DNA of 64,000 bases from Sipunculus nudus (GCA_026874595.1 CM049317.1:65220618-65284617), one strand, 5' to 3'. Positions 22,715 through 35,105 are shown, counted from the stretch's first letter. Numbers and translations are program-made. The notes: a model not told the origin generated them from the sequence alone.

Positions 22715-23089
22715 TCACCACAAAACAGGCGTGCTTATGTAATATGGCTTGAAAAAAATCATATCCAACATATTTGAACGGACTACATTACCCCTCCTAA
22801 CTACATTAGTACCTACGCCGTTGATGTATTTAGAAGCCCTAGTGCTCTGTGGGCCGTATATTTCGAAGCCAATAAACTCTAACCAGTCGTAATCTATCGA
22901 TTCCAATTCTGTGCAGTGTGAATTCTGGATGCCATCAAATACGGAAAATCCGTTGTCATTCGATATTAGTCGTATTGCCTGCATCCCCAACCTCTTTCTA
23001 TGAACGCAACGCATTAGTGTCACACAATTTGTCTCATTCCCCAACGCTACATGGATTATAGTCTTTAAAATATTTCGACACAGGTCTTA
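22715..23089 (-). other. Open frame of about 125 codons, product not recognised
   Basis: This minus-strand frame is open from an upstream stop near 23090 to a stop at 22715. The ATG nearest the 5' end is internal, because the frame extends upstream through non-ATG codons. Residue composition is balanced, with segments such as LGMQAIRLISNDNGFSVFDG and ESIDYDWLEFIGFEIYGP. No signal peptide, repeat or domain is recognised. It lies in non-repetitive DNA, so it is one of the better exon candidates, but chance cannot be excluded. Confidence 0.2.
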
Positions 23090-23247
23090 TTTAATTAATA
23101 CTATACGTGTAAGCTACATTGGCTATGGAGGATGGGACACAGGCGCTTGGATTTCTTTTAGCATAAAATTCGCTTTCATGTGTTACCTTTCTGGGTTATT
23201 CCGTTGTAACTATTTCCTATCTACCGTTGTCTTGTCGTTTTTAGTTC
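23090..23247. other. Short unassigned gap
   Basis: Nothing recognised. Confidence 0.3.
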
Positions 23248-25380
23248 AGCTGACTGAAAGTCATCTCAGCTATAGCGATCACTTTTCGTCCGGCGTCCGT
23301 CTGTCCGGCCGTCCGGCTGTCTTCCCGTTCGTCCGTTAACAGGGCACAAATCGTAACCGCTGGACCTAGAATCTTCTAACTTGACATCAAGGGAGGTCCA
23401 TGAAAAATTTCCTTGGAAACCTGAAATTAGGTCTTTGTCACCCATATTCACCGAGTTATTGGTATTGTAAATAACCCCCAGAATAATCAAAAATTTTATA
23501 CAAAAGCTCAAGTATCTGAATAACTAATGCACTGATGGCCAAGACTTTTTGCATGCATATTGATCATGGAATGTTTCATCAGTTCCTGTAGACTGGTGGC
23601 GTCATCTGTATTTTTTCGAATTTTTACGCATTTTTTCTCTGTTTTTTTTTTTTGGAACCTTCAAATAAAGCCTCATCTTATAACATGGCACAAATCGTAA
23701 CCACTGGCTCTAGAATCTTCAAGCTTTACATCTAGAGAGGTCCATGAAAAGTCTTCATGGAAATCTGAAATTAGGTCTCTGTTACCCATATTCACCGAGC
23801 TATAGAGCTCGTAAGTACCCCTCAGAATAATTAAAAATTTGTTACAAAAGCTTCAGTATCTGAATAACTACTGCATTGAACACCATGATTCTTTGCATAA
23901 ATATTGGTCATGGAGTGTTCCATCATTTCCTGCAAACTGGTGGTGCCCTCTGTATTTATTCTAATTTTACAAATTTATTTCTCTATTTTTGATTCCTTCA
24001 AAGAAGCTGTCATCTGTTAACAGGGCACATATCGTAACTGTAACTGCTGGACCTGGAATCGTTGAATTTAACATCGAGGGAGGTCAATTAAGAGTCTCTG
24101 TGGAAACATGAAATAATGTTTCTGTTAACCATAGCCTCTGCGCTATGGGGCTCGTAAGTACCCCCAACAATAATTAAAAATTTGATATCAAAACTCTGCG
24201 TTCGTTTCCAGAGAAGTCCTCTGAGACTCTTTGACCTATCTTTCAAACACGAAACTTAGTTTTTCCCTAAACCTATGCAGTTGTCCCTAATAAAGACAGG
24301 TTGCACCACCAGCAATCCTTTTTTGTGCATTACGAATCTGGGTGTCTTTTAGATAACAGCCCATATCTCAGGAGTGGCTTAATGTTTTAAGCTGAAAGTT
24401 TGCATGTTCATAGATCTTGGATCTCTCCATCTCTTTATCACGACTGGTGGCGCCACCTACAACTCTTTTGCGAAGTGTTCATCATTGCATTTGCCATTTG
24501 TTTGTCTTAGTGGTTCTTCAATGTATTGGGTTGAAATTTTGCATGTTAATAGATCATCAACACCTACATCTCATAAACAAGACTGCAGTTGTTTTGTATG
24601 GTGTCCATCGGTATATTTGCTTTTGAAGAAAATTGCTCATATCTCAAGAATGGTTCAAGATATTGGTCTGAAATTTGGCATGTCCATCCATCTCGGAAAG
24701 TTTTCTCATAAACCAGACAGGTGGCGCCACCTACCTTCCTGGTTTAGTTGAATAAATTGATGCCCTTTCCACTGGAGTGATTTGCCATAGTGGCCTGAAA
24801 TGGTGCATACCCATAGAACTTGGACTCCTCCATCTTGTACTCAAGACTGGTGGTGCCATGTGCAATTGTTTTCCCGTGGCGTCTATCCATACATGTGCTT
24901 TGGGTGAAAATTGCTCATATTTCTGGAGTGGTTCAAGATATTGGTCTAAAATTTGGCATGTCCATCCATCTTGGAGAGTTTTCTCATAAGCCAGTCAGGT
25001 GGCGCGACCTACCTTCCCGTTTTTGTAGAATAATTAATGCCCTTTTCTCAGGAGTGATTTGCCATAATGGCCTGAAATTGTGCAGATCCATAGATCTTGG
25101 ACTCCTCCATCTTGTACTTAAGACTCATAGTGCCATCTGCAATTGTTCACCTGTGGCGTTCATCCGTACTTGTGCATTGGGTGAAAATTGCTCAAAAATC
25201 TTCTATTCATGAAACCTTCAAATGAAGTGGTCATCTGTTCAAAAGCCCAATGAAACCAATTTCTAAGCCTCTTCACAAAATTCATGATATTTTGGCACTC
25301 TGGCAGTCATTTTGCTCATTGTTCAACATTCCTTGAATTTAGCTGAGCGTCATGGCCCAGGGACCATTAGTTTTGTTGTT
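23248..25380 (+). mobile_element. Composite CAGCTGA...GGTGGCGCCACC repeat, long copy
   Basis: The block opens with TCAGCTGACTG..TCAGCTATAGCGATCAC and a (GTCC/GTCY) tract at 23288-23335. Three tandem modules of about 340 bp follow, each starting AACAGGGCACAAATCGTAAC (23338, 23681, 24018), with a shared AGAATCTTC..GGAGGTCCATGAA..GAAATTAGGTC core and a CTGGTGGCG-CATCTGTAT tail. A second array with a 278-bp period follows (AATTGCTCAT at 24631 and 24909), containing GGTGGCGCCACCTAC. The right end is near TTAGCTGAGCGTCATGGCCC. An inverted copy lies at 39090-40205. Internal frames of up to 130 codons arise from repeats. A non-autonomous element of Helitron-derivative type is possible but not shown. 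Confidence 0.8.
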
Positions 25381-25420
25381 GTTATCCCTTTGTTATTAAA
25401 TAAATAAATATATGTGTATA

Positions 25421-25575
25421 GAGTGAAACCTGTGTAAAAAGACCACCATTGGGACTGGTCGATTTTGGCCTTAATTCCAGTTGGTATAAAAATGCATGTC
25501 ACATATAACCAATGTAAATGCTTTCTGTTCAGTCAAGGAAGGCATAAACGGAGAGTTGGTCTTATTATATAAATA
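25421..25575. mobile_element. Possible decayed AGTGAAACCTG MITE
   Basis: GAGTGAAACCTGTGTAAAAA followed by GACCACC resembles the termini at 22104 and 60870. The right side (GTTGGTCTTATTATATA) is only weakly complementary. Confidence 0.3.
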
Positions 25576-27546
25576 GATGAATCTGCCTAATAACTATATT
25601 GTGAAATATTTCTTTGTAATTTGAAAAAGAAACAGATGAATATCTTGTTGAAATCTTAGTATGTGTATTATCTACAACCATACAACCATGGCTGGAACAT
25701 AGCGTTTTCAAAGCATTAGGACGTGGGCAGGTGGGTAAAAGTTATAAATAAATATATATACTTGACCAAGAAAAGTATCAAATGAAACGAAAGTTATACT
25801 TATATAGCGACCAGATCGCCTCTATGGACCGATTGACATTGCAGTTTTTTTTAAGAGAGCAACCACCGCTCTTCAGCTATTTTAATATATATTACCGGAT
25901 TCACGCCAGTGGACACCTTGCAATGTCGCTAGTAAAACCACACTTTGCGACCAAAATCACATTCATACCTTTCAAAATATGAAACTTATTGCCACACCAT
26001 CTTACAATATATGGCTATTTTCGTACATAAGTCGAGGAAATCTGGTTTTTCGAGCGTCATTCGTAAAAAAACGCCAATTTAAGAGGATGTATTTAGATCT
26101 GTCAATCATACATTTTCGGTTTCGGACAGCAGGTGTTCTTTGCACCTGTTGAACTTGAAATGTGATTGCTCTTCTGCGCGCGGGCTGGATTTTTTTGTCC
26201 ATAATTGGGCCGAATGTACGTTTCCAGCATGAATGGCCTTGACTAAAGAAGCGACTGCATTGTGTTAGGGACAACGTGTGTGTTTATTGTGTGTTCCTGT
26301 ATGTTGACATTTTTTTTTTTTTGTAAATACGGATCAGGACGTGTGAAACAAAATATTCAGTCATGATACATTATCGGTAAGACTGGCTCCCTGAGCAATT
26401 TCAATCAAGTTGGGCCTGGTAAAGGGCAGAAATGTACACGGTCATTAACGACTGGTTTTAGTTTTATGCTGTTCAGTGCAATATAAATCCAGAGTAAAAT
26501 ACGCCCAGTTTCCCAGAACTATAAACCACAAATGCATATTAGAGCCAAACGTAGATACACTGTTATTTCCTCTGCAAAAAAATAAGAACATTTCGATAAA
26601 AATAAGAGTGACAAAATCTTAAATAAAGTAATACTAAGAAATCGATTACAGATTGATTATAATCAGCAAAGTTTATAATATGTTTTTGTTTGTTTGATTG
26701 CTAGCTTGTTTTCTTGCATGAATCCCTGGACGGAATCTGTTTTCTGAAGTCCCCAGTGCAGTTCTTTAGATCAGAGAGAGGTTAACACCTTTTGACACAT
26801 TCCCTCTAATCACGACAGTACGTGATGCCATGTCACTGGCGATACTTCACTTTGCCAACTAAAATACCATGCAAATCTACCCGCACCGGGTGACCATTAG
26901 AACAAGACTCAAGAATATGCCAGTAATTCCAAATATAAACCAAGCAGTTGACATTTACGAAAATACAAAAAAAAATCATTTGACCCCATGTCAAAACCTA
27001 TATTGGTTTCTGTCAATTTAATAATTGTATTGTCATGTTAAGCGTTGTATTTGCACCTGTTGAACTCAGAATCTTATTTTGTCTAAGGGATTTCTCACGC
27101 TGTTTATTCCTGTGAAGTTTATAATAATACTAGAGAACAGCCAGAGACCACACATATACATCCCTAAAATCGTGATCGAGCCTTACTGTGTGCTACGTAA
27201 GCGCAAGAAATATATGAAGACAAGCTCAGCTAAACGCATGTCATCTTTCACTGTTGGCCAGGCTGGTTGCAGGACAGGTCAGCTATGCCAAGTATAAACA
27301 AGCTGCAAAAGTAAAGAATTCTTTAGGCAAAAACGTATTATGCTGCTATAGAGTATTTAAAACAATTGGTATGTTATTGACCATCCCCGTAAACAATACA
27401 ATATGATATTTTAAAGAATTAAAGCTATTTCCTGTAAACGTTTTTAGAAAACGGGGTATCGCTTTTTGTCAGCCCAGACATGTTTATCGTTATTAGCTGT
27501 AAATAAGCCTACTCACCTAGGCTATCTGAACTTAATAAACTAAAGG
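25576..27546. other. No gene recognised; long unassigned stretch
   Basis: No recognised repeat or gene. The phrase TTGCACCTGTTGAACT occurs at about 26139 and 27052. Frames at 25782-25982 and 26002-26274 have no recognised domain. Confidence 0.35.
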
Positions 27547-27790
27547 TAATCCCTTGCAGATTTTATGAAAACAGGCCAGAAAACGTGGATTTTACACCAC
27601 TGACAGGCTGCTTTTTCTGTTTTTATCAACGTGATTATTATATGTTGGGGCCCGCCAAAATAATCAAAACAAATCAAACAGAGGCTTCTGCCGGCAAATC
27701 AGATAAGCCAGAGCTTTGTAAATGGCGTTTTGCACCAAGTGACCTATCTATCTCCGCCTATATGCAACCTACCACCTCAGGTTACATGTT
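27547..27790 (+). repeat. GGCCAGAAAACGT element, copy B
   Basis: Second copy of the element at 4553-4750, with the same block order (GGCCAGAAAACGT, TTTTTCTGTTTTTAT, ATGTTGGGGCCCGCC, ATGGCGTTTTGCACC, TATATGCAACC) and additional inserted sequence between blocks. A 101-codon frame at 27585-27890 overlaps it but is not conserved in copy A. Confidence 0.6.
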
Positions 27791-29059
27791 TTCCCCGTTT
27801 GTCAACATTTCTGTATTTACTAACACGTTGTTGATAAACAAGTTCATACACATTTCACGGAGGCGTTATAAAAACCTTTTTATATATTAGTATTAACCTG
27901 TAAATGTCCATATTAAATCTAAAAAAAAAACAGGTGTCGTTGCATCGTTTCATCTCAAGATTACATAGTTTATATTTTAGTTATGCAAATGTTATAACAT
28001 AATTTTGAATCTGCAGAACAGACTCAACATTTAATTAAAGGTTTATTTGGAATCTCAAGAATATGGAAGACCTAAATTTGTTAATATGTAAGAGAGAAAA
28101 TTTAGCTGCCTTACCAGCGTCTTATTACCATGATCCATGTGCCGCTTGTCTCCTGTTTAAACATAAGCTAGAAAAGCAAACTTGAAACCGTGCTAAAACA
28201 AACACAATAGTAGAAGACAGGTTTATCGTGATTTCGTTAAGAATACTTTTAAAATATAAAAATATTAATTAAATACTAATAAATATACTCGCACGCGTTT
28301 GCATTGGGCAGGTACTGTCGAAATAAATATGCATATTTTTACAAATATTGATGTATGAATATTAAAAGTCCCAAAGCCACTAATTCAAGTAAGACGATAA
28401 TACAGTGCCTTCTCCGAAACGAAAAGTAATGAACAATAGCTTTGTGTTGTATTTCTTAATAGTTCATTTTCTCGTCTCTTAGCTAAGTTATCTACGGTTT
28501 TTCTTTACTCAGCTGTGGACTTACATGAAAGCATATTGGACATATAATTTCTGTTGCAATATATTCTGAGCTGGATACAAATATAGGCTCGACCGATCGT
28601 CAAAAACAATACCAAAATAAATAAACCCAATGTCAAGGTTTCATTTTATTGATTGTTTTTGTTTTATTTTTAAACATAAAAGCAACCATAAGCTGATTAT
28701 ATAATACCAATATACTTAATATCTATGAGTGTGACATCTAGAAGATTTAAAATAATGCAATTATTCCTACACGGCAAATATTTTCACATACCCCAAGGTA
28801 AAGTTCAAGCAGGTGACCGTTCAGCCAAATGTCTTAAAGTGCTGGCCTTGAACAATGAAGTTTACCTTCATAATTTAGCGTATGTAGTGCTAGCTACTAC
28901 GTGTAGGCCACGCCCCTTGACATCCTGTCTCTTGATACTGTCAATCAAACCGTACAAGTAACTGGTTACAGGTGTGTTTTGCATCTGTGCAACTCTAGAT
29001 CTAATTTTGCTTTTGAATGAGACTGAGCTATTTTCGCCCTCTCTCCTTAATGTACATTA
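27791..29059. other. No gene recognised; AT-rich
   Basis: AT-rich DNA. Nothing recognised; the frame at 28725-28961 has no domain. Confidence 0.35.
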
Positions 29060-29480
29060 TGAAGTGTTTTATGCTGAAAGATTTAATTAATTTTGTTTAA
29101 TTACTTTTTATAATTAAAATAAATAAAAATATCTTAAATATTAACTGAATAATGTTGTTAATATAAGACCTATGTAATGTTATATACAATTATATAATAA
29201 ATGATAGGGTATAATATAATACCATGTAGAGGAATATTATATAAAATAATATAATTTAATATGTATTATTTTATTAAGAAATTTCCCTATGTTAGTCAAA
29301 CGTCAAACATGTCCTCAGTGATTGGGGGGGGGGACATTTTCTCCTGTCCACACACGTTATTTATAATTATGGTCATTTTGTGACAAAAAAATTATATTTA
29401 TAATTATAATATAATAAGAAGGATTATATATTATCATAATTACAATAAATACAATAAATATTATCATTAACTGTTAGTAA
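29060..29480. repeat. Extremely AT-rich low-complexity blocks
   Basis: 29060-29290 and 29380-29480 are almost pure A/T with repeated TTAATAT, TATAATATAAT and ATTATAT phrases. A G10 run at about 29323-29332 lies between them. Such blocks can act as matrix attachment or unwinding regions, which is inference only. Confidence 0.6.
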
Positions 29481-29649
29481 GGTGGTTTATTAACTTGCAG
29501 GCTAGGAAGATTATGTGATCATGTTGCGAAAAAAATACACGAATCTTGGCTCTGAGTGTCTAAGGAGAAAAAAAAACTCTTCCGAGGAAGGGAAGAGAAT
29601 ATCTATACCAAAAATAGGAACCACAGAGAAAAGGGGGAATTGTAATATA

Positions 29650-29990
29650 GTTTAAAATGAGTGGTTCGTCTGACAGGGCAACGGGGATGTCGCTAAAGTT
29701 CTTGGGACCGGAGACGTCTGTGTTCCAGCTGCTGATGTGGCGACGAGGGATTTCTAGAATTGTGTCCAAGCAAATCAGGAGAAAAGGGATTGGATTATCT
29801 CCGCACGCAGGAAGGACCGCAGGGACCCTGCAAAGGCTGTGTTATCAGACTACAGCTGTCGTTCGTCCTCCCAAACATTCCACTATTGTCATCCCCACGT
29901 TCACCACCTCTGCACTCTTATGGCTTTTTAGGGAGACCGGTTTTCTATCCGTTTTTTCTATCCCAGAAATTGAATTATTGAAAATATAAT
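29650..29990 (+). other. GC-richer island with overlapping open frames
   Basis: After the AT-rich block, about 340 bases of balanced composition carry open frames of 110 and 73 codons on the plus strand and 69 on the minus strand. None has a recognised domain. Three overlapping frames argue against any single one being coding. It could be an exon, a non-coding RNA exon or regulatory DNA. Confidence 0.2.
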
Positions 29991-30659
29991 TTAAAGAAAC
30001 TAAAAATGTTATAGCAACACCGCACTAATAATTCATAATTGATTTTATTTGCCCTGTCCAAATTTTTATATATTCCGACAAAGTTTTTTTTCCAGTTTCT
30101 TTCCCTGTCTATATAATTAGCTATGTTTCTCTTAGTTTAAGAGTACATAATCTAATCAATAAATGTGGAAAGTAAATGCGACTAATTAACTGCCATCAGT
30201 AGCTTTGATTAGATAATGTTAGCTAACAGTTATTCTAGTAATACCATGTCTGACTTTATCGAGAAAGTTAACTCGGTCCGTCTATAGAAATATGGTGGAT
30301 ATTGCATCAGATTCGTTTTACTGCCCACTCAAATCAGAATTATTTCCTGTTTTACCTCAAATCTGCGGAAAATCTCTTCTAATCGGGGTTCATGGATTTT
30401 GTATTTTGAATGTGTATGGCGACTGCCTTTTTATCTAAAAATTAATAAAACTAATTAAGTATTATAATTTACATCACCCAAAATAAGGCTAAAATGATTA
30501 CATGGTTAACAAAAATAGCTTTTCATAGTTTAGAGTTTTTAAAATATCCAAAAAGATAACTGCATAATATTTAAATGCCTAGAAACTGTTGAGAACATTC
30601 GTAGAAAGGGATTCTACGTTACTATTTTTTATGGTAAATCTACATTCGGCCAGGCAAAT
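29991..30659. other. No gene recognised; AT-rich
   Basis: Nothing recognised. Confidence 0.35.
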
Positions 30660-31120
30660 ATAATGTATTATATTTGGCGATTTGGTTTGTTTTGTCGCCT
30701 GGAGTTGTGTTGTATGTGGCAGTCGTCACCAGGCCCCTCACAGGGAACGCTCACATAGAGAAACACTACCTCCAGCCGTCGTATCCCGCGCACTTGTTGG
30801 AAGGAACATATTTAAACTTTAATCAAGACTGCACTTGTGTTATCAGCGTGTGCAGGTGAACGCAAGTAGACGGACCTGACAATGGACTCTAAACATGCAG
30901 GTAGTGGGTCCCCAATCAATATATCTACGAACTAGGCCATTATCCTCCAAGCCCAGCAACAGAGAAGAGCACTTCCCTTGGTCCGTGCCGACGCTCCCTA
31001 GACTATTATTTACCGCTTGTACACTGGGGTACTTTCACAAACAAACTTCATATGAAATATACGCAACAAATGGAACAAATCTTCAACAAGGGAACCATCT
31101 ACCTTTGGAAGAAGACTAAC
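30660..31120. other. Balanced unassigned block
   Basis: Composition is richer in GC than the flanks, with frames of 61 and 74 codons lacking domains. It includes CAGGTG E-box-like sites near 30853 and an A/T-rich homeobox-like core (TTTAAACTTTAATCA) near 30811. Candidate regulatory DNA, unproven. Confidence 0.22.
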
Positions 31121-32161
31121 TCTGGATTTTTTTTCTTAAACGCACAAGTTCAACGCCGTTATGCGGACCAAAATCATTGCACAGGGACATACTTACTCTA
31201 AAAATCGATTGTTGCTTGTCTAACCCAGCCTGTCTGAACAAATTTTAACTGTTTCAGAGAGTGCAAAGTGCAGAGTAAAGAGTGACGTCTTGCCGTGATT
31301 TTCAAGCGGTATTCTTTGCTCATGCAATGCCCAAATATCGTCAGTGCGTCCGTTTGCCTATTTGGGTCAAACAGGCGTATTCTCATGGAGCCTGGTGCGG
31401 CATCGTATGTATATGTGTTGCACGCATTGCAAAATAATGATGAAGCATTTGTAGCAAAAAAGTGACTGCCCAAGCTACAGAAAAATAACTGCCGCTGTGA
31501 ATGATGTTCCAGCCCAGTGAGAGTACCGACTTACAGAACGCTGATGACACAACCTACAAGGCATTCACTTACCAATTATCTTATTAACAATATTTGTTGA
31601 CTCGTTGCGACCAGCCAGAGAGCATAGGCTCTAGTGATGCCAGGACTGTTGACGCGCCAGATCGAACAACCTCACACGGTTCGTGAATTCAGCTGAAACG
31701 TCCATGTGTTGGTTATATGCTTTGGAAACTTGATTTTGCCCCGGGGCTGAGCGGTTAACACACAAGCTCATCTGGGCGACCAGCGCAAACAGCACAGAGG
31801 TACGTACATTAAATATCACATCTACAGATATATGTAAAAAATACACAAGTATAAACAGTTTGTTTTATAATATTTGTGATAATATACTTTAATATACCTC
31901 GCAAACTTTGCCTAGATGCTATTCCACAAATATTTCTACAATTTCGAGTTGATATTAAACCTTTTTTAATCGCTTACAATTTTATGGACGACGGTAGTTT
32001 CGCAGTACAGGTCTTGCAGACCTGTTGTGTTCTGTTTTACTTTTACTGTATGTATGCGTGTGTTTCTGTGTATGTCTGCCTGTTCGACTGCCTGTCTTTC
32101 TCTTTGCATATATTTGTATACACGTAGTGTAGGTACTTGCAAAATAAAACACAATAATAGC

Positions 32162-32165
<4 letters not shown>
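31121..32165. other. No gene recognised
   Basis: Unassigned. Minus-strand frames at 31198-31473 and 31631-31846 have no recognised domain. Confidence 0.35.

Positions 32166-32217
<52 letters not shown>
32166..32217. repeat. (AT)n microsatellite
   Basis: About 26 AT units. Confidence 0.97.
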
Positions 32218-32222
<5 letters not shown>

Positions 32223-32257
32223 TTTGTGTGAAGCATTTTTTTTTATTTGAGGGGTAG

Positions 32258-32274
32258 GACGCCACCTGGTGGTC
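32258..32274 (-). promoter_or_regulatory. CTCF-consensus-like site
   Basis: On the minus strand CCACCAGGTGGC fits the CTCF core CCASYAGRKGGC exactly. It is also a palindrome around the E box CACCTG/CAGGTG, so a bHLH/ZEB/Snail-type reading is equally possible. Occupancy is unknown. Confidence 0.3.
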
Positions 32275-32275
32275 A

Positions 32276-32999
32276 AGGCATTAAGACCTGAAGAAATGGT
32301 CTATGCTGCTGTACCAAAGGGATTAAATTAGGACACCATGTTTTATAAATAAAAGAATAATGAAATTTCTTTTTACCCCGGATTGTAGCTGAGCTCTTTC
32401 AAAATAATTTATTACCCCTCTGTTGATGTTTGTGTCTCGAACAGATATTGAAAAAAGTCTATCATACTTACCACTCATGTTTTATTTCTAATACATATAT
32501 CTTTTTATCTGAATAGCCAGGATGTGGGGTGATTACATTGGCTAACCAAACTTGCTAAAAAAATGGGGGATATATGATCTGGGGGATATACAAAAATGAG
32601 GGAATGTCAACTTAACGCACGGGTTTCGTAACGGAATATGATTTATGAATTATAACTGTGTAAATTAAACCCAAGGAAGCTCAATCATAACATGTAAATA
32701 ATCATAAGGACACCTTCATCCTCATTTGAGTTTAATACATAATGGGGGCGTAGGGGCGGCCTCTCCCATTTCAATCTGAATAATTGGCAAATAGAAGACG
32801 CTAAATATTGCAAAAAAACTAACCTATCCCCAAATGCACCATTGCAGTCTAAATTTTAAAAGGTTTCCACAGCATACCATTTTGCGACGCCTCGGCCACG
32901 CCCTGGCTGTACGAGCCTTCAATCCCTCCGAGCTTTTTCTGAAAGTCAAACCTTGATGTTATGTTCGTTATAGAATACAATGCCAATACGGCATAATGA
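32276..32999. other. No gene recognised
   Basis: Unassigned. A GGGGGATATA phrase occurs twice at about 32567 and 32581. Confidence 0.3.
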
Positions 33000-33440
33000 G
33001 CCGCATGCAGATCTCTCAAACACGTTTAAAACACACATAAGCGTTGGACTTTTAATAGATGATGCATGATTGCATAAATGTGTGCACTGAGGTCTGATAG
33101 GCGCTCTCTCAGCACCAGAGTGTCCTCTGCTTGTTTTGTGACCTCGCCAACCTTGGCTCTATTGGGTGTGTATATTTATTAGCAGTGCAGTTAACATAAG
33201 GATGCGATCAATACAGGTTACAGAGGCTCATCTTTCATTGTAAAATCTCATTTGATCATAATCTTGCATGTGACGGGCTGAACTAACGGGCTGCACAATA
33301 ACAGATCACCTATGGCTAATCCCATTCATTTCTAACCGTGGTTTCAACCCGCTGTCACGACAGCTATACCCTTTGTATACTTGCACTCAAAAACATCTAC
33401 CGAGCCGTTGATCAGTCATTTGTGTATTGCTCGCACAGTG
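33000..33440. other. Balanced unassigned block, candidate regulatory DNA
   Basis: No open frame or repeat. It contains motif-like strings such as GGCTAATCCC (Otx/Bicoid-type core) near 33314, AACCGTGGTTTC near 33337 and TGATCA-type cores. Single motifs are weak evidence; conservation would decide. Confidence 0.2.
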
Positions 33441-33726
33441 TTTATTTTATATAGGAAAGCAGCTTTCATCACAATAAGATGTTCATACAAGCGTCATAAA
33501 ACGCAAACACGGAGTTTGTCACCCTTGATCTATAAATGAACTGGAGTTTAAGTGAGTCAAATATTTAAATATTGATTACAGAAAATATGAGTCACGGGAC
33601 TACCTCTGGATATGTTCAAATACCGATACTAAATTAAAAAAAAATAAAATGAAAAAAAAAAAGAAATTTAAGACCACCTCATGTGGTCATGAGGTATCAA
33701 TTGTTTGCTATTACTATTTTTCCGAA
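33441..33726. other. No gene recognised
   Basis: AT-rich with A runs at 33635-33662. Confidence 0.3.
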
Positions 33727-33795
33727 TACTACTACTACTACTACTTCTACTAGGTCTACTATTACTATCAATTATAATAATACCAATAATGGTCA
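33727..33795 (+). repeat. (CTA)n/(TAC)n trinucleotide tract
   Basis: ACTACTACTACTACTAC followed by imperfect TACTATTACTATC and ATAATAATACC units. Confidence 0.85.
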
Positions 33796-34611
33796 TTAAA
33801 TTATTAATAATTGATTATTTAAAATCAACAGTAAATGTATTTCATAGAAATGTCTACTCTGCAAGAGAATTTTTACTGCAGTTTTTGTATTATCCTCCTC
33901 CGCCCTTCCAAAAGAAATTTTAAAACTTGTATTCCTATACCACCTTACAAACTGGAGGAGAAAAAAATGAAAATAATTTTAAAAGAAACGTGCATTCATA
34001 AGTCCACATAACAATCTCGAGAGTAAAATATTGATCAAATGCTTCTGTGATGTTCTGAGCTTACCATATAATATTACAACAAGTAAAATTGGCTTAATAA
34101 TAAATTATGTATGAACATTCATGACCCTGGTATATCACTAACCCAGTTGCCCCGGTAATTGGGTTTTATTTTATGTATCATGGTTTCTTTTATGGTGTTC
34201 CTGGAAACTCATTATTCTGCGTACTGTCCGGACGTTTAATTTGTTTCTGGCTTTTTCATAAGTCCATATAAAATGTTGTGCAAAAACGGATGGCAACAAA
34301 TTAAAAGGCCGCTGATGGAGCGAGTGTTTTATATACACATTAATGCTGAGTTTGCCGTTCATATTTAAGACCTGTCAGCTGAACTTGATTTAGTATTCCT
34401 ATATTATGTATATAATTACATTCTTTTTTACATTTTGGTTTATAGATTCGAGCATAGCCCTAGTCAGTGTCCATGGCTGCATTATTTATGTAAATCTCAT
34501 AACCATGCTTGAAAATAAATATGTATTGTTAATTATATAAACACAGCACCACTTAATGTTATGACATTGCATGATACCTATAATCATATTAATCGATAAA
34601 TGCACCGTCCT
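33796..34611. other. No gene recognised; AT-rich
   Basis: Nothing recognised. Confidence 0.35.
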
Positions 34612-34770
34612 TTTTCGGCTCAGCTATAGCGATCACCCTTTGTCCGTCGTCCCTCCTGCTTTAGGACACACATCGCAACCGTTTGACGTACGATTTTCTG
34701 ACAAAATATCTAGAAAGCCCTTAGAAAATTTCCTTGTATCTCCAAAATCAACTTACTGTGACCGATATCC
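34612..34770 (+). repeat. Composite CAGCTGA repeat, left-end fragment
   Basis: GGCTCAGCTATAGCGATCAC, then TTTGTCCGTCGTCC, GGACACACATCGCAACCG and AAATTTCCTTGTATCTCC, follow the left part of the 23248 copy in order. It ends after about 150 bases, close to a hairpin. Confidence 0.7.
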
Positions 34771-34833
34771 GGGAGCTTACACGCGTTTTTGTATATTGGA
34801 ACACTTAGGTAATCAGACTTATGTTATACTCTT

Positions 34834-34885
34834 ATTAAATAATAGGTCGAATCTTTGTTCCCGCTCCATCGACCTATTATTTAAT
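34834..34885. repeat. Perfect 17-bp inverted repeat (hairpin)
   Basis: ATTAAATAATAGGTCGA (34834-34850) and its exact reverse complement (34869-34885) are separated by an 18-base loop. Imperfect pairing extends outward through about 10 more bases (TTATACTCTT / GAGAGTAAC). Confidence 0.85.
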
Positions 34886-35042
34886 GAGAGTAACTTGTGT
34901 TAGTGTTCTGGACTGCAAAACAAGGATAAAGCATCGTACCCCGAAAGCAATACAACTATTGTACATCATATCATCTGCCCATATATCATTGTCATTTTGT
35001 AAAGAAATGGATTGACAATAAAATCGCCAAAGCCAGTTCTCT

Positions 35043-35045
<3 letters not shown>

Positions 35046-35105
<60 letters not shown>
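35046..35105. repeat. (TA)n microsatellite, left of TIR element
   Basis: About 29 TA units, stopping exactly at CAGGGCTTTCA. Confidence 0.96.

Noticed and set aside
24404-25212. Open frames of 115 and 130 codons
   Set aside because: They arise from the 278-bp tandem modules of the composite repeat and share repeated peptide phrases with each other.
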